A DNA stretch of 56,595 nt. Origin: Pseudomonadota bacterium. Its GTDB lineage: Bacteria > Pseudomonadota > Gammaproteobacteria > Acidiferrobacterales > UBA6901. This document shows, piece after piece, positions 34,610 to 45,852 of the stretch. Numbering within the stretch: the first letter of the stretch is position 1; every line of letters starts with the position of its first letter. Location: NCBI GenBank assembly GCA_021790335.1, contig JAJYEE010000017.1:1-56595 (forward strand), written 5' to 3'. The notes under the pieces were generated by a model. It was given only the letters and a program-made list of their open reading frames with translations, was not told the origin of the DNA and did not search any database. A program made the translations under genes and the position numbers.

Positions 34610-34870
34610 ATGCCCACACCAGTCACCGAAGAAAAGGTCTACCAGGCCCTTAGGAAGGTCATTGACCCGGAATTGCGGCACGATGTCGTGGAGCTCGGCT
34701 TTATTCAGGACGTTGACATCATCGGCGACTATGTCCGCCTGGACATCCAGCTCACCACTCCTCACTGCCCCTACGCGGAACAGATCGTGCGCAGCATCCG
34801 CGAGGCAGTGAGTTCCATCGAGGGTGTCGCCAAGGTCGACGTGGAACGCGCCTGCATGAAGGAAGAATAA
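34610..34870 (+). CDS. MIP18/DUF59 family iron-sulfur assembly protein
   Basis: 86 residues. VIDPELRHDVVELGFIQDVD and LTTPHCPYAEQIVRSIREAV are the DUF59 signature, with the conserved cysteine in PHCPYAEQI. Such proteins (SufT, PaaD, MIP18 relatives) help insert iron-sulfur clusters into target proteins. AGGAGGACGA precedes the ATG. It stands alone between the VOC gene and the glycosyltransferase gene. Confidence 0.92.
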   Translation: MPTPVTEEKVYQALRKVIDPELRHDVVELGFIQDVDIIGDYVRLDIQLTTPHCPYAEQIVRSIREAVSSIEGVAKVDVERACMKEE

Positions 34871-34908
34871 GCGCCCTCCGTGGCGCTGCGCTCCGGGCAG
34901 ACGTTCCC

Positions 34909-36426
34909 TCAGTGCGCCCCATAGCGCACGTCCATGTAGCAGGGTCCGTGAGGCAGCCAGTCCGGCATCTTGTAGTAGGCCGTCATGAGCCACTTCAGCA
35001 CCTTGTCGCGATAGGCCTGGTAATTGAAATCCTGGCCGAACACCATATAGAAAGGGGTGCCGGCGACCATCAGCTTCTGGATCCTGATCGACTTGAAATA
35101 AGGCGCATAGTCCGGAACCGGCGGCGTGCTCTTGGTCATGATCAGGATGTTCTTGCCGGCATACTTGCGGAAATCGGTAAGTATGTCGTCCTGCCGGCCG
35201 TGGTAGGAGCCGACACCGAACACGATGACATGCTGATTCCTGAGGTAGGAGAAGATCGAGGACGTCGTGTAGCGGTCGGTCGCGAACACGTACTTGCCCG
35301 CATACGGCATCATGTCCTTCCAGAGCACGTTGTTCCTCTCGGTAAAGACAATGGAGTCATATTGCTTCGTGAAATTCCAGTCCTTGAGCGGCATGACCAG
35401 GCCCACGGTCACGAGCACAAGGTGGAAAACCGTGAAATACGCCATGAATTTGGTGGCCGTCACCAGTTCCTTATTGCTGAGGTAGATGGCCAGCGACAGA
35501 AATACAAATCCGTAAAACGACAATGGCCAATGCAGACCGATGTCCTTGAAGGTCGACAGCACTGTAAAGAATGCGAACGGTATGGCTGACGAATAAACGA
35601 AGATCTTCAGGTCGCTTGCACGCGCACGCTCTGCCAGTTCACGCCGGTGTCGCATGAGGTAGAAAAGCAACGGCGGTGTAACAAGGTAGACCACAATCCC
35701 CGCCCACATCAGGAACTTGCCCCAGGACAGCTGCATTCCGTGATTGCGGGTGAGAAGATTGAAAAGTATGTTGTCCCAACAATGCGTGTAGTTCCAGTAC
35801 AGATTGATCAGACCGAACGGGAGCGATGCCAGAAAGAGTAGCGCGAATCCGCGCGTCTTATCGCGACTGCGGTCGGAGAACAGGTAGTAGGCAAGATAGG
35901 AGCCTATCAGCAGTACCGCGAAATACTTCGAAAGAAACGCCAGGCCAAGGCAGACGCCGGCCCAGAAGTAGAACTTCATGGAGTTGTCCCTGAGCGCCCT
36001 GAACAGAAACGCGCAGGACAGGAACGAGAATATGATCAGCGGCCCGTCAGTGGTGATGAGTATGCCCAAAACGGCTATGGGCGAAATCATGTAAAGCACC
36101 GCGACCAAGTAGGCACGGCCCTGATCATAGCTTCGCAGCAGCAGATAGATCCCGACGCCGATGATCGTCGACATCGCCACCGCTGGCGAACGCATCAGCA
36201 ACGTTGAGTTTCCGAACTTCAGAAGCACCCACAGGATCCATCCAACCATGGGCGGATGATCATAATAGCCGTCACTGAGGTGCTGGCCCCACTCGATAAA
36301 GTAGGCCTCATCAGCCGTTATCGGGATTGCCGCGGCAAGGATGATCTTGATGACCAGGGTGGAAAACAGCGTGATATAGAAAAGTCTGCGATAGGATGCG
36401 ACGCGGTCGTCAGCTGTGCTGCTCAC
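34909..36426 (-). CDS. ArnT/PMT-like membrane glycosyltransferase (GT39/GT83)
   Basis: 505 residues with about eleven to twelve membrane helices in the first 400. ITADEAYFIEWGQHL has the D-E pair of the catalytic first loop, and YYDHPPMVGW the following metal-substrate loop, as in ArnT-type transferases that use undecaprenyl- or dolichyl-phosphate sugars. The last 150 residues form a periplasmic domain. GTG start with GGGGA 7 nt upstream. A lipid A or protein glycan could be the acceptor. Confidence 0.88.
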   Translation of the reverse strand: MSSTADDRVASYRRLFYITLFSTLVIKIILAAAIPITADEAYFIEWGQHLSDGYYDHPPMVGWILWVLLKFGNSTLLMRSPAVAMSTIIGVGIYLLLRSYDQGRAYLVAVLYMISPIAVLGILITTDGPLIIFSFLSCAFLFRALRDNSMKFYFWAGVCLGLAFLSKYFAVLLIGSYLAYYLFSDRSRDKTRGFALLFLASLPFGLINLYWNYTHCWDNILFNLLTRNHGMQLSWGKFLMWAGIVVYLVTPPLLFYLMRHRRELAERARASDLKIFVYSSAIPFAFFTVLSTFKDIGLHWPLSFYGFVFLSLAIYLSNKELVTATKFMAYFTVFHLVLVTVGLVMPLKDWNFTKQYDSIVFTERNNVLWKDMMPYAGKYVFATDRYTTSSIFSYLRNQHVIVFGVGSYHGRQDDILTDFRKYAGKNILIMTKSTPPVPDYAPYFKSIRIQKLMVAGTPFYMVFGQDFNYQAYRDKVLKWLMTAYYKMPDWLPHGPCYMDVRYGAH

Positions 36427-36485
36427 ATTTTTTCCCCGTGCGGTTGGCTGGTTTATCGTGAATGATGGATCGCGCCGGCTACCTG

Positions 36486-37928
36486 CTAGGCCGGCGTGCC
36501 ACTTAGTTTTTTCCTTAGCAATTCGTTAACCTGTGCCGGGTTGGCCTTGCCCTGCGTGGCCTTCATGACCTGTCCGACAAAGAATCCGAAAAGCTTCTCC
36601 TGGCCGCAGCGGTATTGCTCCAGCTGCTTTGGGTTTCGCGCCATAATATCTTCGATGGCCCGCTCTATGGCGGACCCGTCGGTTATCTGCCTGAGGCCCT
36701 TTTTCTCGATAACGGCGTCCGCATCACCTTCGCCGCCCCACATCGCCTCAAAGATCTCCTTGGCGATCTTGCCGGAGATCGTATTGTCCGCGATCCTGCG
36801 AATCAGCCCGGCCAGCATGTCTGCAGTCACTGGCGCGGCCGCAACCTCGAGATTGTCACGGTTGAGGTAACCGCTGAGATCCCCGATGACCCAGTTTGCA
36901 GTCAATTTTGACTGTCCGGGGGCAGCGCCCACCGCAGCCTCATAGTAATCCGCCATCTCATGAGCACCCGTCAGCACCTCGGCGTCGTAGGCCGTAAGGC
37001 CGTATTCTCGGACAAAGCGCTCGCGCTTAGCGTCAGGTAGCTCCGGCAGGCTTTTCGCCGTCTCCTCGATGAATCCGGCTTCGAGTTGCAGCGGCAGCAA
37101 ATCAGGGTCGGGGAAATAGCGGTAATCATGGGCCTCTTCCTTGCTGCGCATGGACCGTGTTTCATTCCTGACGGAATCGTACAACCGCGTCTCCTGCACC
37201 ACCTTGCCGCCACCCTCGATCAGGTCGATCTGTCGTGCGATCTCGTATTCGATCGCCTTTTCCACGAAACGGAAGGAGTTTATGTTCTTGAGCTCGGCAC
37301 GGGTACCAAATGCATGCTGACCCTTGGGTCGCACGGAAACATTCGCGTCGCAGCGGAACGATCCTTCCTGCATGTTGCCGTCGCAGATCCCGAGGTAACG
37401 CACCAGAACATGCAGCTTCTTGAGATAGGCCACCGCTTCCCTTGCCGAACGCATATCGGGCTCGGAGACGATCTCGAGCAGCGGAGTACCAGCACGATTC
37501 AGGTCGATGCCGGTAAGCCCCTCGAATTCCTCATGCAACGACTTGCCGGCATCCTCCTCAAGATGGGCGCGAGTAATACCGATCTCCTTCCGTTCCCCGT
37601 CCACGTCAATCACGAGCCTGCCGAGCTGCACGACCGGCAATTCGTATTGCGAGATCTGGTAACCCTTTGGCAGATCCGGATAAAAATAGTTCTTGCGCGC
37701 AAACACTGAGCGCCGGTTTATTGTGGCACCGACCGCGAGGCCGAACTTCACGGCCATGCGCGCCGCCTCCTTGTTCATGACCGGCAACACACCCGGCAGG
37801 GCGATATCGACCGCGCAGGCCTGCGTGTTCGGCTCCGCCCCGAACCGGGTGCTGGATCCCGAGAACAGCTTGCTTTTAGTGAGCAGCTGCACATGAACCT
37901 CAAGACCGATAACCGTTTCCCATTCCAT
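36486..37928 (-). CDS. gatB: Asp-tRNA(Asn)/Glu-tRNA(Gln) amidotransferase subunit B
   Basis: 480 residues. GatB recognises mischarged Glu-tRNA(Gln) or Asp-tRNA(Asn) and activates it with ATP. It starts [20 protein letters not shown], followed by [33 protein letters not shown] and [10 protein letters not shown], with the helical YqeY-like tail ending [10 protein letters not shown]. The ATG at 37928 has AGGAAAAGG upstream. The gap of 291 bp to gatA is unusual, as gatCAB genes are usually close. An upstream frame (37928-38239) ends in TGATG with the gatB start. Confidence 0.97.
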   Translation of the reverse strand: MEWETVIGLEVHVQLLTKSKLFSGSSTRFGAEPNTQACAVDIALPGVLPVMNKEAARMAVKFGLAVGATINRRSVFARKNYFYPDLPKGYQISQYELPVVQLGRLVIDVDGERKEIGITRAHLEEDAGKSLHEEFEGLTGIDLNRAGTPLLEIVSEPDMRSAREAVAYLKKLHVLVRYLGICDGNMQEGSFRCDANVSVRPKGQHAFGTRAELKNINSFRFVEKAIEYEIARQIDLIEGGGKVVQETRLYDSVRNETRSMRSKEEAHDYRYFPDPDLLPLQLEAGFIEETAKSLPELPDAKRERFVREYGLTAYDAEVLTGAHEMADYYEAAVGAAPGQSKLTANWVIGDLSGYLNRDNLEVAAAPVTADMLAGLIRRIADNTISGKIAKEIFEAMWGGEGDADAVIEKKGLRQITDGSAIERAIEDIMARNPKQLEQYRCGQEKLFGFFVGQVMKATQGKANPAQVNELLRKKLSGTPA

Positions 37929-38219
37929 CAACAAGCCTTTTCCTGGATTTTACGCGAGCCCGACGCGCGCCGTCGCGACCACCCGTGGTGGTTTCCGTGA
38001 CCGCTGGGCTCCTTTTTTTGGGATCTTCGGATCAAGACTCCTCCGTCGATTCCGTTAGACGTGCCGCCAGAGGAACACGGGTCGTCGGGCGCTGCAGGAC
38101 TTTCTTGCCCCGCAGTATAATTGCAGAGTTCGGCCTTCGCACCCCTCATTATTGATTTGCTGCTGCCCCTCGCATCGACAACAGATCCCGCAGCCTTTCC
38201 CCGGCTTCTGGCAGGAATC

Positions 38220-39671
38220 TCAGAATCCTTCCGGCACACGCAGGTGCCAGTCCGTCACCTGCTGATACTTGTGAGCTACGTTGAGCAGCCGGGCTTCGTC
38301 AAAATACCTGCCGATGATCTGCAGCCCGATCGGGCGTCGGCTGCCGTCGAACCCTGCCGGGATCGACATTCCGGGCAACCCCGCGAGGTTGACCGAAATG
38401 GTGTAGATGTCGCTCAGATACATCGCAACCGGATCGTCCGTCTTCGAACCAAACTCGAAAGCAGTAGTCGGCGAGGTCGGCCCCATGATCACGTCACAGT
38501 GCTCGAAAGCACGGTCGAAATCGCCACTGATCAGTCGTCTCAGCTTCTGCGCCTTGAGGTAGTAGGCGTCATAATACCCGGCAGACAAGGCATAGGTGCC
38601 GATCATGATGCGGCGCTTGACCTCGGCACCGAATCCCTGGGCCCGGGTCTTCGCGTACATCTCCCATAAATCGGCATATTCAGGTGCGCGGTAGCCATAG
38701 CGGACCCCGTCATAGCGGGCCAGATTGCTGGATGCTTCGGCCGGCGCGAGCACATAGTAGCAGGGGATTGCGAGCCTGCTGTTCGGAAGGCTCACTTCCA
38801 CGACCTTGGCACCGAGCTTGCGATACTGGTCGAGCGCAGCCTCGATCACGCGCCCGACCTCGGTGCCCAGACCCTCTCCGAAATACTCGCGCGGCAGCCC
38901 AATGCGTAGCCCCGCGACCGATTCATCCAGGGTGCGGGTGTAGTCGGGAACCGGGCGATCGACAGAAGTGGAATCGCGCGGATCGAAACCGGCCATAACG
39001 TTGAGCAGCAGCGCCGCATCCTCGGCACTCCTGGCCATGGGGCCGCCCTGATCGAGGGACGACGCAAAGGCGATCATGCCGTATCGCGACACCCGCCCGT
39101 AACTGGGCTTAAGCCCGGTAATCCCGGTAAGCGCCGCTGGCTGACGGATGGACCCGCCGGTATCGGTACCGGTGGCAGCCGGAGCAAGCCGCGCTGCCAC
39201 TGCCGCGGCCGAGCCCCCTGAGCTGCCGCCCGGAACGCAGCGGCGATCCCAAGGGTTATGCACCGGTCCGAAAAAGGAGGTCTCGTTGCTTGACCCCATT
39301 GCGAACTCGTCCATGTTGGTCTTGCCCAGCAGCACGCAGCCGGCGGCGTTGAACTTCTGGATTACGGTCGCATCGTAGGGCGCCACGAAATTCGCCAGCA
39401 TCCTGGAACCGCAGGTCGTCGGCAGGCCATCGGTGCAGAAAATATCCTTCTGGGCAATCGGGATACCGGTCAGCACATTAGATTGGCCGGACTTAAGACG
39501 CGCATCCGCAGCCTGCGCCTGCTTTAAGGCGCGCGCCCGGTCAACCGTAACGAAGGCATTGAGATCACGATGCGCCTCGATCCGGTCGAGATACGCCAAA
39601 GTAAGCTCGTGGGACGAAATATATTTATTATTCAGTGCCGTGGACAGCTCGGCGAGGGATTTTTCGTGCAT
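38220..39671 (-). CDS. gatA: Amidotransferase subunit A (amidase)
   Basis: 483 residues. GatA releases ammonia from glutamine for the GatB reaction. Catalytic triad context is visible: K in [12 protein letters not shown] in [15 protein letters not shown] and the S in [11 protein letters not shown]. The start at ATG 39671 (MHEKSLAEL) follows the family; an ATG two codons upstream is equally close and a TTG farther up is less likely. The gene is 53 bp downstream of gatC. Confidence 0.97.
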   Translation of the reverse strand: MHEKSLAELSTALNNKYISSHELTLAYLDRIEAHRDLNAFVTVDRARALKQAQAADARLKSGQSNVLTGIPIAQKDIFCTDGLPTTCGSRMLANFVAPYDATVIQKFNAAGCVLLGKTNMDEFAMGSSNETSFFGPVHNPWDRRCVPGGSSGGSAAAVAARLAPAATGTDTGGSIRQPAALTGITGLKPSYGRVSRYGMIAFASSLDQGGPMARSAEDAALLLNVMAGFDPRDSTSVDRPVPDYTRTLDESVAGLRIGLPREYFGEGLGTEVGRVIEAALDQYRKLGAKVVEVSLPNSRLAIPCYYVLAPAEASSNLARYDGVRYGYRAPEYADLWEMYAKTRAQGFGAEVKRRIMIGTYALSAGYYDAYYLKAQKLRRLISGDFDRAFEHCDVIMGPTSPTTAFEFGSKTDDPVAMYLSDIYTISVNLAGLPGMSIPAGFDGSRRPIGLQIIGRYFDEARLLNVAHKYQQVTDWHLRVPEGF

Positions 39672-39723
39672 GGACATGGGCAAAATCAGCGACCCGAACG
39701 GGCGATGCAAGGAAGGTTATGGC

Positions 39724-40011
39724 TCATTCGATCACCTTCGGCACGAGGTACAGGCCGGCCTGCGCAGACGGCGCGATGCTCTGAAAAACCTCCCGCTGAT
39801 CGGTTTCAGTCACCTCGTCCGCGCGAAAACGCATTCCGGCGTCAAGGGGATGGGACATCGGAGCGATGCCCTCGGTATCGACGGCGTTCATCTGCTCGAT
39901 CAAACCGAGTATCCGGGACAGGGTTTCGGCGTAGGCAGCCAGTTCTTGCTCGCCGACCTCTAGGCGTGCAAGATGGGCAATGCGTTCTACGTCTGTTCGA
40001 TCCAATGACAT
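39724..40011 (-). CDS. gatC: Amidotransferase subunit C
   Basis: 95 residues, the standard length. GatC stabilises the GatA-GatB interface. Family residues: VERIAHLARLEVGEQEL near the start and MRFRADEVTE toward the end. It heads the operon gatC-gatA-gatB, divergent from mreB; a shared upstream region of 150 bp holds both promoters. Confidence 0.96.
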   Translation of the reverse strand: MSLDRTDVERIAHLARLEVGEQELAAYAETLSRILGLIEQMNAVDTEGIAPMSHPLDAGMRFRADEVTETDQREVFQSIAPSAQAGLYLVPKVIE

Positions 40012-40076
40012 TCGAGTCCCTCAAGTGCGCAGCGCACCTCAAACGGTCGTCCAAGTTAACATATTAAGGTCCGCTG

Positions 40077-40105
40077 TTGAACCCGCTCTCGGTGGTTGAT
40101 AGAGT
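40077..40105 (+). promoter_or_regulatory. Candidate sigma-70 promoter of mreB
   Basis: TTGAAC (40077-40082) and TAGAGT (40100-40105) are separated by 17 nt, four of six matches each. It lies 60 bp before the mreB ATG. Moderate match only. Confidence 0.35.
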
Positions 40106-40146
40106 AGGATGATTTTATGCGTTTTTCCCACATTACGACTAATTGA

Positions 40147-41208
<1,062 letters not shown>

Positions 41209-41226
41209 TCTACACTGGATGTATTG

Positions 41227-42228
41227 ATGCTGAGTTCGCCCGGCTGGTCTTTGCGTACGCCTACCGTCTTGACCCGCTTTGTCGTCTTCACCGCACTGTC
41301 TCTGGCACTCATGGTTCTTGACCACCGTGGCCAGCACCTCGCCAAGATCCGTGCAGGTCTGAGCGTTGTGTTCTATCCCATTGAAGTTGCGGCAACTCTT
41401 CCGGCCCGGGCGGTCGAATCGTTCCTCAACTTCGTCGGCGGCAATGAGGCATTGCAGCGGAAATACGACAAGCTGGCTGCCAGACAGCCTCTGCTCGAGG
41501 CGAAGCTTGAACGCTACGACGCGCTCGCGGCTCAAAATACCCACCTGCGAAAGCTGCTCGGATCTGCGGCGCTGGTCGCGGATCGGGCTGTGGTTGCCAA
41601 AATTCTTCAGGTCAGCGAGGAGCCGTTCACACGCAAGATTGTCATTGCCAAGGGCAGCCTAGACGGGGTGCATGACGGACAGCCGGTCATAGATAACCAC
41701 GGCATTATGGGACAGGTCACCGAAGTCGACCCGGAACAAAGCCGCGTCACACTGATCACCGACCCTGGTCACGCCATTCCGGTCGAAGATACCCGCAACG
41801 GCCTGCGCGCCATTGTCTTCGGAATCGGCGATGAAAGCAGTGTTGCGGTGCGCTACCTCACGGCGCCGACTGACATCAAGGTGGGTGATCTTCTTGTCAG
41901 TTCCGGTATCGGTGGGACTTTTCCGTTTGGGTACCCGGTGGCGCGCATCACTCGCATTGTCAACAATCCGAACGAACCCTTTCTGAATATCCATGCCCGC
42001 CCTGTCGCACACCTGGAGTACAACAAGGAAGTCTTGCTGATCTGGCCAACCAAGACCACTCCCGGCAGGATGTTGCCACCGGCATCCGTGCCGGGTTCCC
42101 CGCCGACCCCTTCGAACGGAGTCCCGGCGATACCCGACGCAACCAGGCGGCCGCCAGCCGGCCGTGCGCCCGCACGGCCGGCTGCGGGCGCCGCAGATAG
42201 CTCCGCTGGCGCCGCCCATGGGCATTGA
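41227..42228 (+). CDS. mreC: Rod shape-determining protein MreC
   Basis: 333 residues. An inner-membrane anchor near the N-terminus (FVVFTALSLALMVLDH), a coiled coil around residues 70-110, and periplasmic beta-barrels with DGQPVIDNHGIMGQV and SSGIGGTFPFGYPVARI. It links MreB to PBP2. The last 60 residues are a proline- and alanine-rich tail (ADSSAGAAHGH end) not found in all MreC. ATG at 41227 rather than the TTG before it. Confidence 0.95.
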   Translation: MLSSPGWSLRTPTVLTRFVVFTALSLALMVLDHRGQHLAKIRAGLSVVFYPIEVAATLPARAVESFLNFVGGNEALQRKYDKLAARQPLLEAKLERYDALAAQNTHLRKLLGSAALVADRAVVAKILQVSEEPFTRKIVIAKGSLDGVHDGQPVIDNHGIMGQVTEVDPEQSRVTLITDPGHAIPVEDTRNGLRAIVFGIGDESSVAVRYLTAPTDIKVGDLLVSSGIGGTFPFGYPVARITRIVNNPNEPFLNIHARPVAHLEYNKEVLLIWPTKTTPGRMLPPASVPGSPPTPSNGVPAIPDATRRPPAGRAPARPAAGAADSSAGAAHGH

Positions 42229-42294
42229 ACATTTGCGTTCATCGGCTGCCTTAGATTGCAACGCCGGGGCAACGCGCCAGCCACAAGGGTTTCG

Positions 42295-42786
42295 ATGAGT
42301 CTCGCTCAGAACAACCGCAGCCGGATGGTAATCGCCTTCACCTTCGTGGTGGCCCTGATCCTTTCGATTCTGCCCGGGCCCGCGTGGGCTCAGCCATTTC
42401 GTCCCGACTGGGTTTCGCTGGTACTCATTTACTGGTGTATGGCCACACCGCAACGCGTCGGGGTGGGCGTCGGCTGGACAGTCGGACTGATACTGGATGT
42501 TCTTTACGGCTCGCTGCTCGGAGAACAGGCGCTGGCCAAGACCCTGATCGCATTCCTTACGCTCAAGCTGCACCTGCGCATGCGCATGTTTCCGCGCTGG
42601 CAGCAGGCGGTGACGGTGCTTGTTCTGGTGGCCATTAACCACTTGGTTGTACTCTGGATCAAGGACCTGGTTACACATACCCCTGTGCAGTGGTCATACT
42701 GGTCATCGAGCGTTGTCAGCATGCTCATCTGGCCATGGCTGTTTGTCATCCTGAGGGACGTGCGACGCCGGGCGCGCGTAAGCTGA
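42295..42786 (+). CDS. mreD: Rod shape-determining protein MreD
   Basis: 163 residues, about five to six membrane helices: RPDWVSLVLIYWCMATPQRV, GVGWTVGLILDVLYGSLLGE and a conserved middle LGEQALAKTLIAFL. The ATG at 42295 has AAGGG upstream. The gene lies between mreC and mrdA, the constant order. MreD assists MreC at the membrane. Confidence 0.95.
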   Translation: MSLAQNNRSRMVIAFTFVVALILSILPGPAWAQPFRPDWVSLVLIYWCMATPQRVGVGVGWTVGLILDVLYGSLLGEQALAKTLIAFLTLKLHLRMRMFPRWQQAVTVLVLVAINHLVVLWIKDLVTHTPVQWSYWSSSVVSMLIWPWLFVILRDVRRRARVS

Positions 42787-42790
42787 GCCC

Positions 42791-44689
42791 ATGTCTGGAA
42801 CACCGATCAAGGACTACCTGCGCGAATCGCGCCTGTTCAATTCACGCATACTGGTCGTGGTGGCCGTCATTACCTTGCTGGTGCTGGTGCTGATTGGACG
42901 GCTTGCGTATCTGCAGACCATCGACCATAAGTACTACGCGACTTTGTCCAATGAAAACAGCATCAACCCGGTCCCGATTGCGCCGGTGCGTGGATTGATC
43001 TTCGACCGCAACGGGGTCGTGCTCGCCGAGAACTACCCGGTCCTCACCCTGGAAATCGTGCCGAACCAGGTGAAGAACATGAAGACCCTGTTGTCGGAGT
43101 TAGGCAAGGTGGTGACGCTGAACCATCGTGACCTGAGGAATTTCTACAGGCAGCTCCGCGAAAAACCACATTTCGACAGTCTGGTTCTGCGCAACAATCT
43201 GACGGAAGAGGAGGCCGACCGCTTCGCGGTGCAGCGCTACAGACTCACCGGCGCCGAGCTGCATGCGCGCCTGGAGCGCTACTATCCGCAGGGAGCGCTC
43301 GCGGTTGCCGCACTGGGCTACGTCGGCAGAATCAGCGAGAGCAACACCAAAGTGATCGACAACGCCGATTACCGCGGCATCGAGTACATAGGCAAACTTG
43401 GCGTCGAGGCGAGCTACGAGAACGTGCTGCGCGGCCGGAGCGGCATTAAAAAGGTCGAGGTCAATGCCGAGGGCCGCGCAATCCGTACCCTTGACCGCAT
43501 ACCGCCGGTAGCAGGAGAGAATCTGTATCTCAACCTGGATGCGCGTCTTCAGTCGGCAGCCGAGCAGGCACTCGGTGACCGCCGGGGGGCGGTGGTCGCG
43601 ATAGATCCCAGAAACGGGGGTGTTCTGGCGTTCGTCAGCACCCCGAGCTATGACCCGAACCAGTTTGTGGATGGTATCAGCACGACCGCCTACAAGGCCC
43701 TGATGGACAACACGGACCGGCCGCTTCTCAATCGCGCACTCGACGGCCGATATGCGCCGGGCTCAACCATCAAGCCGTTCCTCGGCTTGGGAGCGCTGGA
43801 GGATGGCCTGAATCCGAACAAGACTTACTACTGCCCTGGGTGGTACAGCCTGCCTGGAAGTACGCATCGGTTCCATTGCTGGCGCTGGCGCGAAGGCGGT
43901 CATGGTGTGGTCGACCTGCACGACGCTATCGTGGAGTCCTGCGACGTGTATTTTTACAATCTCGCCGTGCATCTCGGGATCAACCGTATAGACAGCATTC
44001 TCGATGAGTTCGGATTTGGCGCCAGAACCGGCGTCGACGTTCCGGGGGAATTCAGGGGTCTGGTCCCATCACCGGCCTGGAAGGCCGCTCACGGCTTGCC
44101 GTGGTATCCGGGCGAAACGGTCATCATGGGTGTCGGCCAGGGTGCAGTCCTGGTCACCCCGCTCGAACTGGCCAACGCCACGGCCATGCTGGCCGATAAG
44201 GGCGTGGGTTTCCAGCCGCGCATCGTGCGTGCAATCGAGAATCCGACGACCAGGGTTCTGACCTATCTCAAGCCGGTGCCCGGGCGCACGGTGGCGCTGA
44301 GCAACATGAACGATTTGAAGGTGATCGTTCAAGACATGACGGACGTAGTCAGCTCGCCCAGAGGCACTGGATACTTGATGGGCCACGATGCTCCGTACAA
44401 GATTGCTGGCAAAAGCGGTACGGCCCAGGTAAAGGACATGCCGGCAAGCGCAAGTTACAATGCCAAGAAAGTCGCCGAGAACCTGCGCGACAATGCGGTG
44501 TTCATCGCGTTCGCCCCCGCCGGGAATCCGCGTATCGCCGTTGCTGTCATCGTGGAGCACGGCGGCTTTGGTGGCGAGGTGGCGGGGCCGATTGCACGCA
44601 AGGTAATGGATGCCTATCTGCTGCCCGATCACCCTGCGCTGGCAAATGCACCCAAACATCCCCGACAGGCGCCACACCATGCCGGGTGA
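42791..44689 (+). CDS. mrdA: Penicillin-binding protein 2, rod-complex transpeptidase
   Basis: 632 residues. N-terminal membrane anchor (residues 20-42), pedestal domain, and transpeptidase domain with SxxK in PGSTIKPFLG, SxN-type SCD in VESCDVYFYN, and KSGT in AGKSGTAQVK. Extends 10 to 20 residues past the usual end. PBP2 with RodA builds the cell side wall and is the target of mecillinam. Starts 5 bp after the mreD stop. Confidence 0.98.
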   Translation: MSGTPIKDYLRESRLFNSRILVVVAVITLLVLVLIGRLAYLQTIDHKYYATLSNENSINPVPIAPVRGLIFDRNGVVLAENYPVLTLEIVPNQVKNMKTLLSELGKVVTLNHRDLRNFYRQLREKPHFDSLVLRNNLTEEEADRFAVQRYRLTGAELHARLERYYPQGALAVAALGYVGRISESNTKVIDNADYRGIEYIGKLGVEASYENVLRGRSGIKKVEVNAEGRAIRTLDRIPPVAGENLYLNLDARLQSAAEQALGDRRGAVVAIDPRNGGVLAFVSTPSYDPNQFVDGISTTAYKALMDNTDRPLLNRALDGRYAPGSTIKPFLGLGALEDGLNPNKTYYCPGWYSLPGSTHRFHCWRWREGGHGVVDLHDAIVESCDVYFYNLAVHLGINRIDSILDEFGFGARTGVDVPGEFRGLVPSPAWKAAHGLPWYPGETVIMGVGQGAVLVTPLELANATAMLADKGVGFQPRIVRAIENPTTRVLTYLKPVPGRTVALSNMNDLKVIVQDMTDVVSSPRGTGYLMGHDAPYKIAGKSGTAQVKDMPASASYNAKKVAENLRDNAVFIAFAPAGNPRIAVAVIVEHGGFGGEVAGPIARKVMDAYLLPDHPALANAPKHPRQAPHHAG

Positions 44690-44769
44690 CGCCGTGGATG
44701 GCAACCGGCGCGGCCGTCCGCCCCGGGGCGGGCTTTCCGCTGCAGAGTTTCTGTTCTAATCTTTGAACC

Positions 44770-45852
44770 ATGAATAATTGGCAGCGCTGGCATATCGACA
44801 GACCCCTGTTTCTCGCACTTTCGCTGTTGTCGGTGGTAGGCATGTTTGTGCTCTACAGCGCCAGCGGTGAAAACTCCATGCTGATGGTGCGCCACGCACT
44901 GCGTATGGCGCTCGGTTTCGCTGTGCTGGTCGGTGTCGCGCAGATCCGACCTGAGACGCTGCGGCGCTGGTCGCCATACATTTTTGCGTTCGGACTGGTG
45001 CTGCTCGTTGCCGTCCTCGCCATCGGATCCGTAACGCTCGGGGCGCGACGCTGGCTCAACCTGGGGATCATCCGTTTTCAGCCGGCGGAAATCATGAAGC
45101 TGGGTATGCCTATGATGCTTGCATGGCTTTTTGCGCGCGAATCCCTGCCGCCCAAGACACGGTATATCGGGCTGGGTGGAGCCATCGCATTGGTGCCCAT
45201 CCTGCTGATCGCGAAGCAACCCGACCTCGGCACGGCCGCACTCATACTGGGCTCCGCTCTTACGGTCCTGTTCCTAGCCGGCATGAGCTGGCGTTCAATC
45301 CTGGCAGTCCTGGTATTGGCCGCCATGGGCGCGCCGCTCTTGTGGGCGCACCTGCACCAATACCAAAGACAACGCATCGCCACCCTCCTGGATCCGACTT
45401 CCGACCCCCTGGGTACCGGTTACCATACGATTCAGTCGATGATCGCGGTCGGTTCGGGAGGCTTTTTCGGCAAGGGATGGCTCAACAGCAGCCAGGCCCA
45501 TCTCGATTTTCTGCCCGAAAGCTCGACCGACTTCATTTTTGCGGTCTTCGCCGAGGAATTCGGGTTTCTCGGCATTGCCATGCTGTTCTGTCTTTATCTG
45601 TTCATCATCGGACGCAGCCTGCTAATCGCGTTTTATGCGCAGGACACGTATACGCGGTTGCTCTCCGGTGGCCTGGCGCTGACCTTTTTCATGTACTTCT
45701 TCGTTAACATCGGCATGGTAAGCGGCGTGCTGCCGGTCGTCGGAGTTCCTTTGCCCTTGGTAAGCTATGGCGGCAGTGCGACCGTGACAGTGATGGCGGC
45801 CTTCGGGATGATCATGAGTGTCCATACACATCGCAGAATCATCACTCACTGA
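44770..45852 (+). CDS. rodA: Peptidoglycan glycosyltransferase RodA
   Basis: 360 residues, about ten membrane helices (SEDS family). Motifs of the family: ARRWLNLGIIRFQPAEIMKL, KQPDLGTAALI, QSMIAVGSGGFFGKGWLNSS, LPESSTDFIFAVFAEEFGFL with the catalytic-region E and the end VPLPLVSYGGSA. RodA polymerises lipid II for PBP2. It stops with TGA overlapping the rlpA ATG by one base. Confidence 0.98.
   Translation: MNNWQRWHIDRPLFLALSLLSVVGMFVLYSASGENSMLMVRHALRMALGFAVLVGVAQIRPETLRRWSPYIFAFGLVLLVAVLAIGSVTLGARRWLNLGIIRFQPAEIMKLGMPMMLAWLFARESLPPKTRYIGLGGAIALVPILLIAKQPDLGTAALILGSALTVLFLAGMSWRSILAVLVLAAMGAPLLWAHLHQYQRQRIATLLDPTSDPLGTGYHTIQSMIAVGSGGFFGKGWLNSSQAHLDFLPESSTDFIFAVFAEEFGFLGIAMLFCLYLFIIGRSLLIAFYAQDTYTRLLSGGLALTFFMYFFVNIGMVSGVLPVVGVPLPLVSYGGSATVTVMAAFGMIMSVHTHRRIITH

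Noticed and set aside
37928-38239. Minus-strand frame ending in TGATG with gatB
   Set aside because: It overlaps the end of gatA, has no ribosome site at its start and no family features; the junction is probably chance.
44718-44731. CCGCCCCGGGGCGG palindrome between mrdA and rodA
   Set aside because: It has no loop and sits within an operon, so a terminator role is unlikely.
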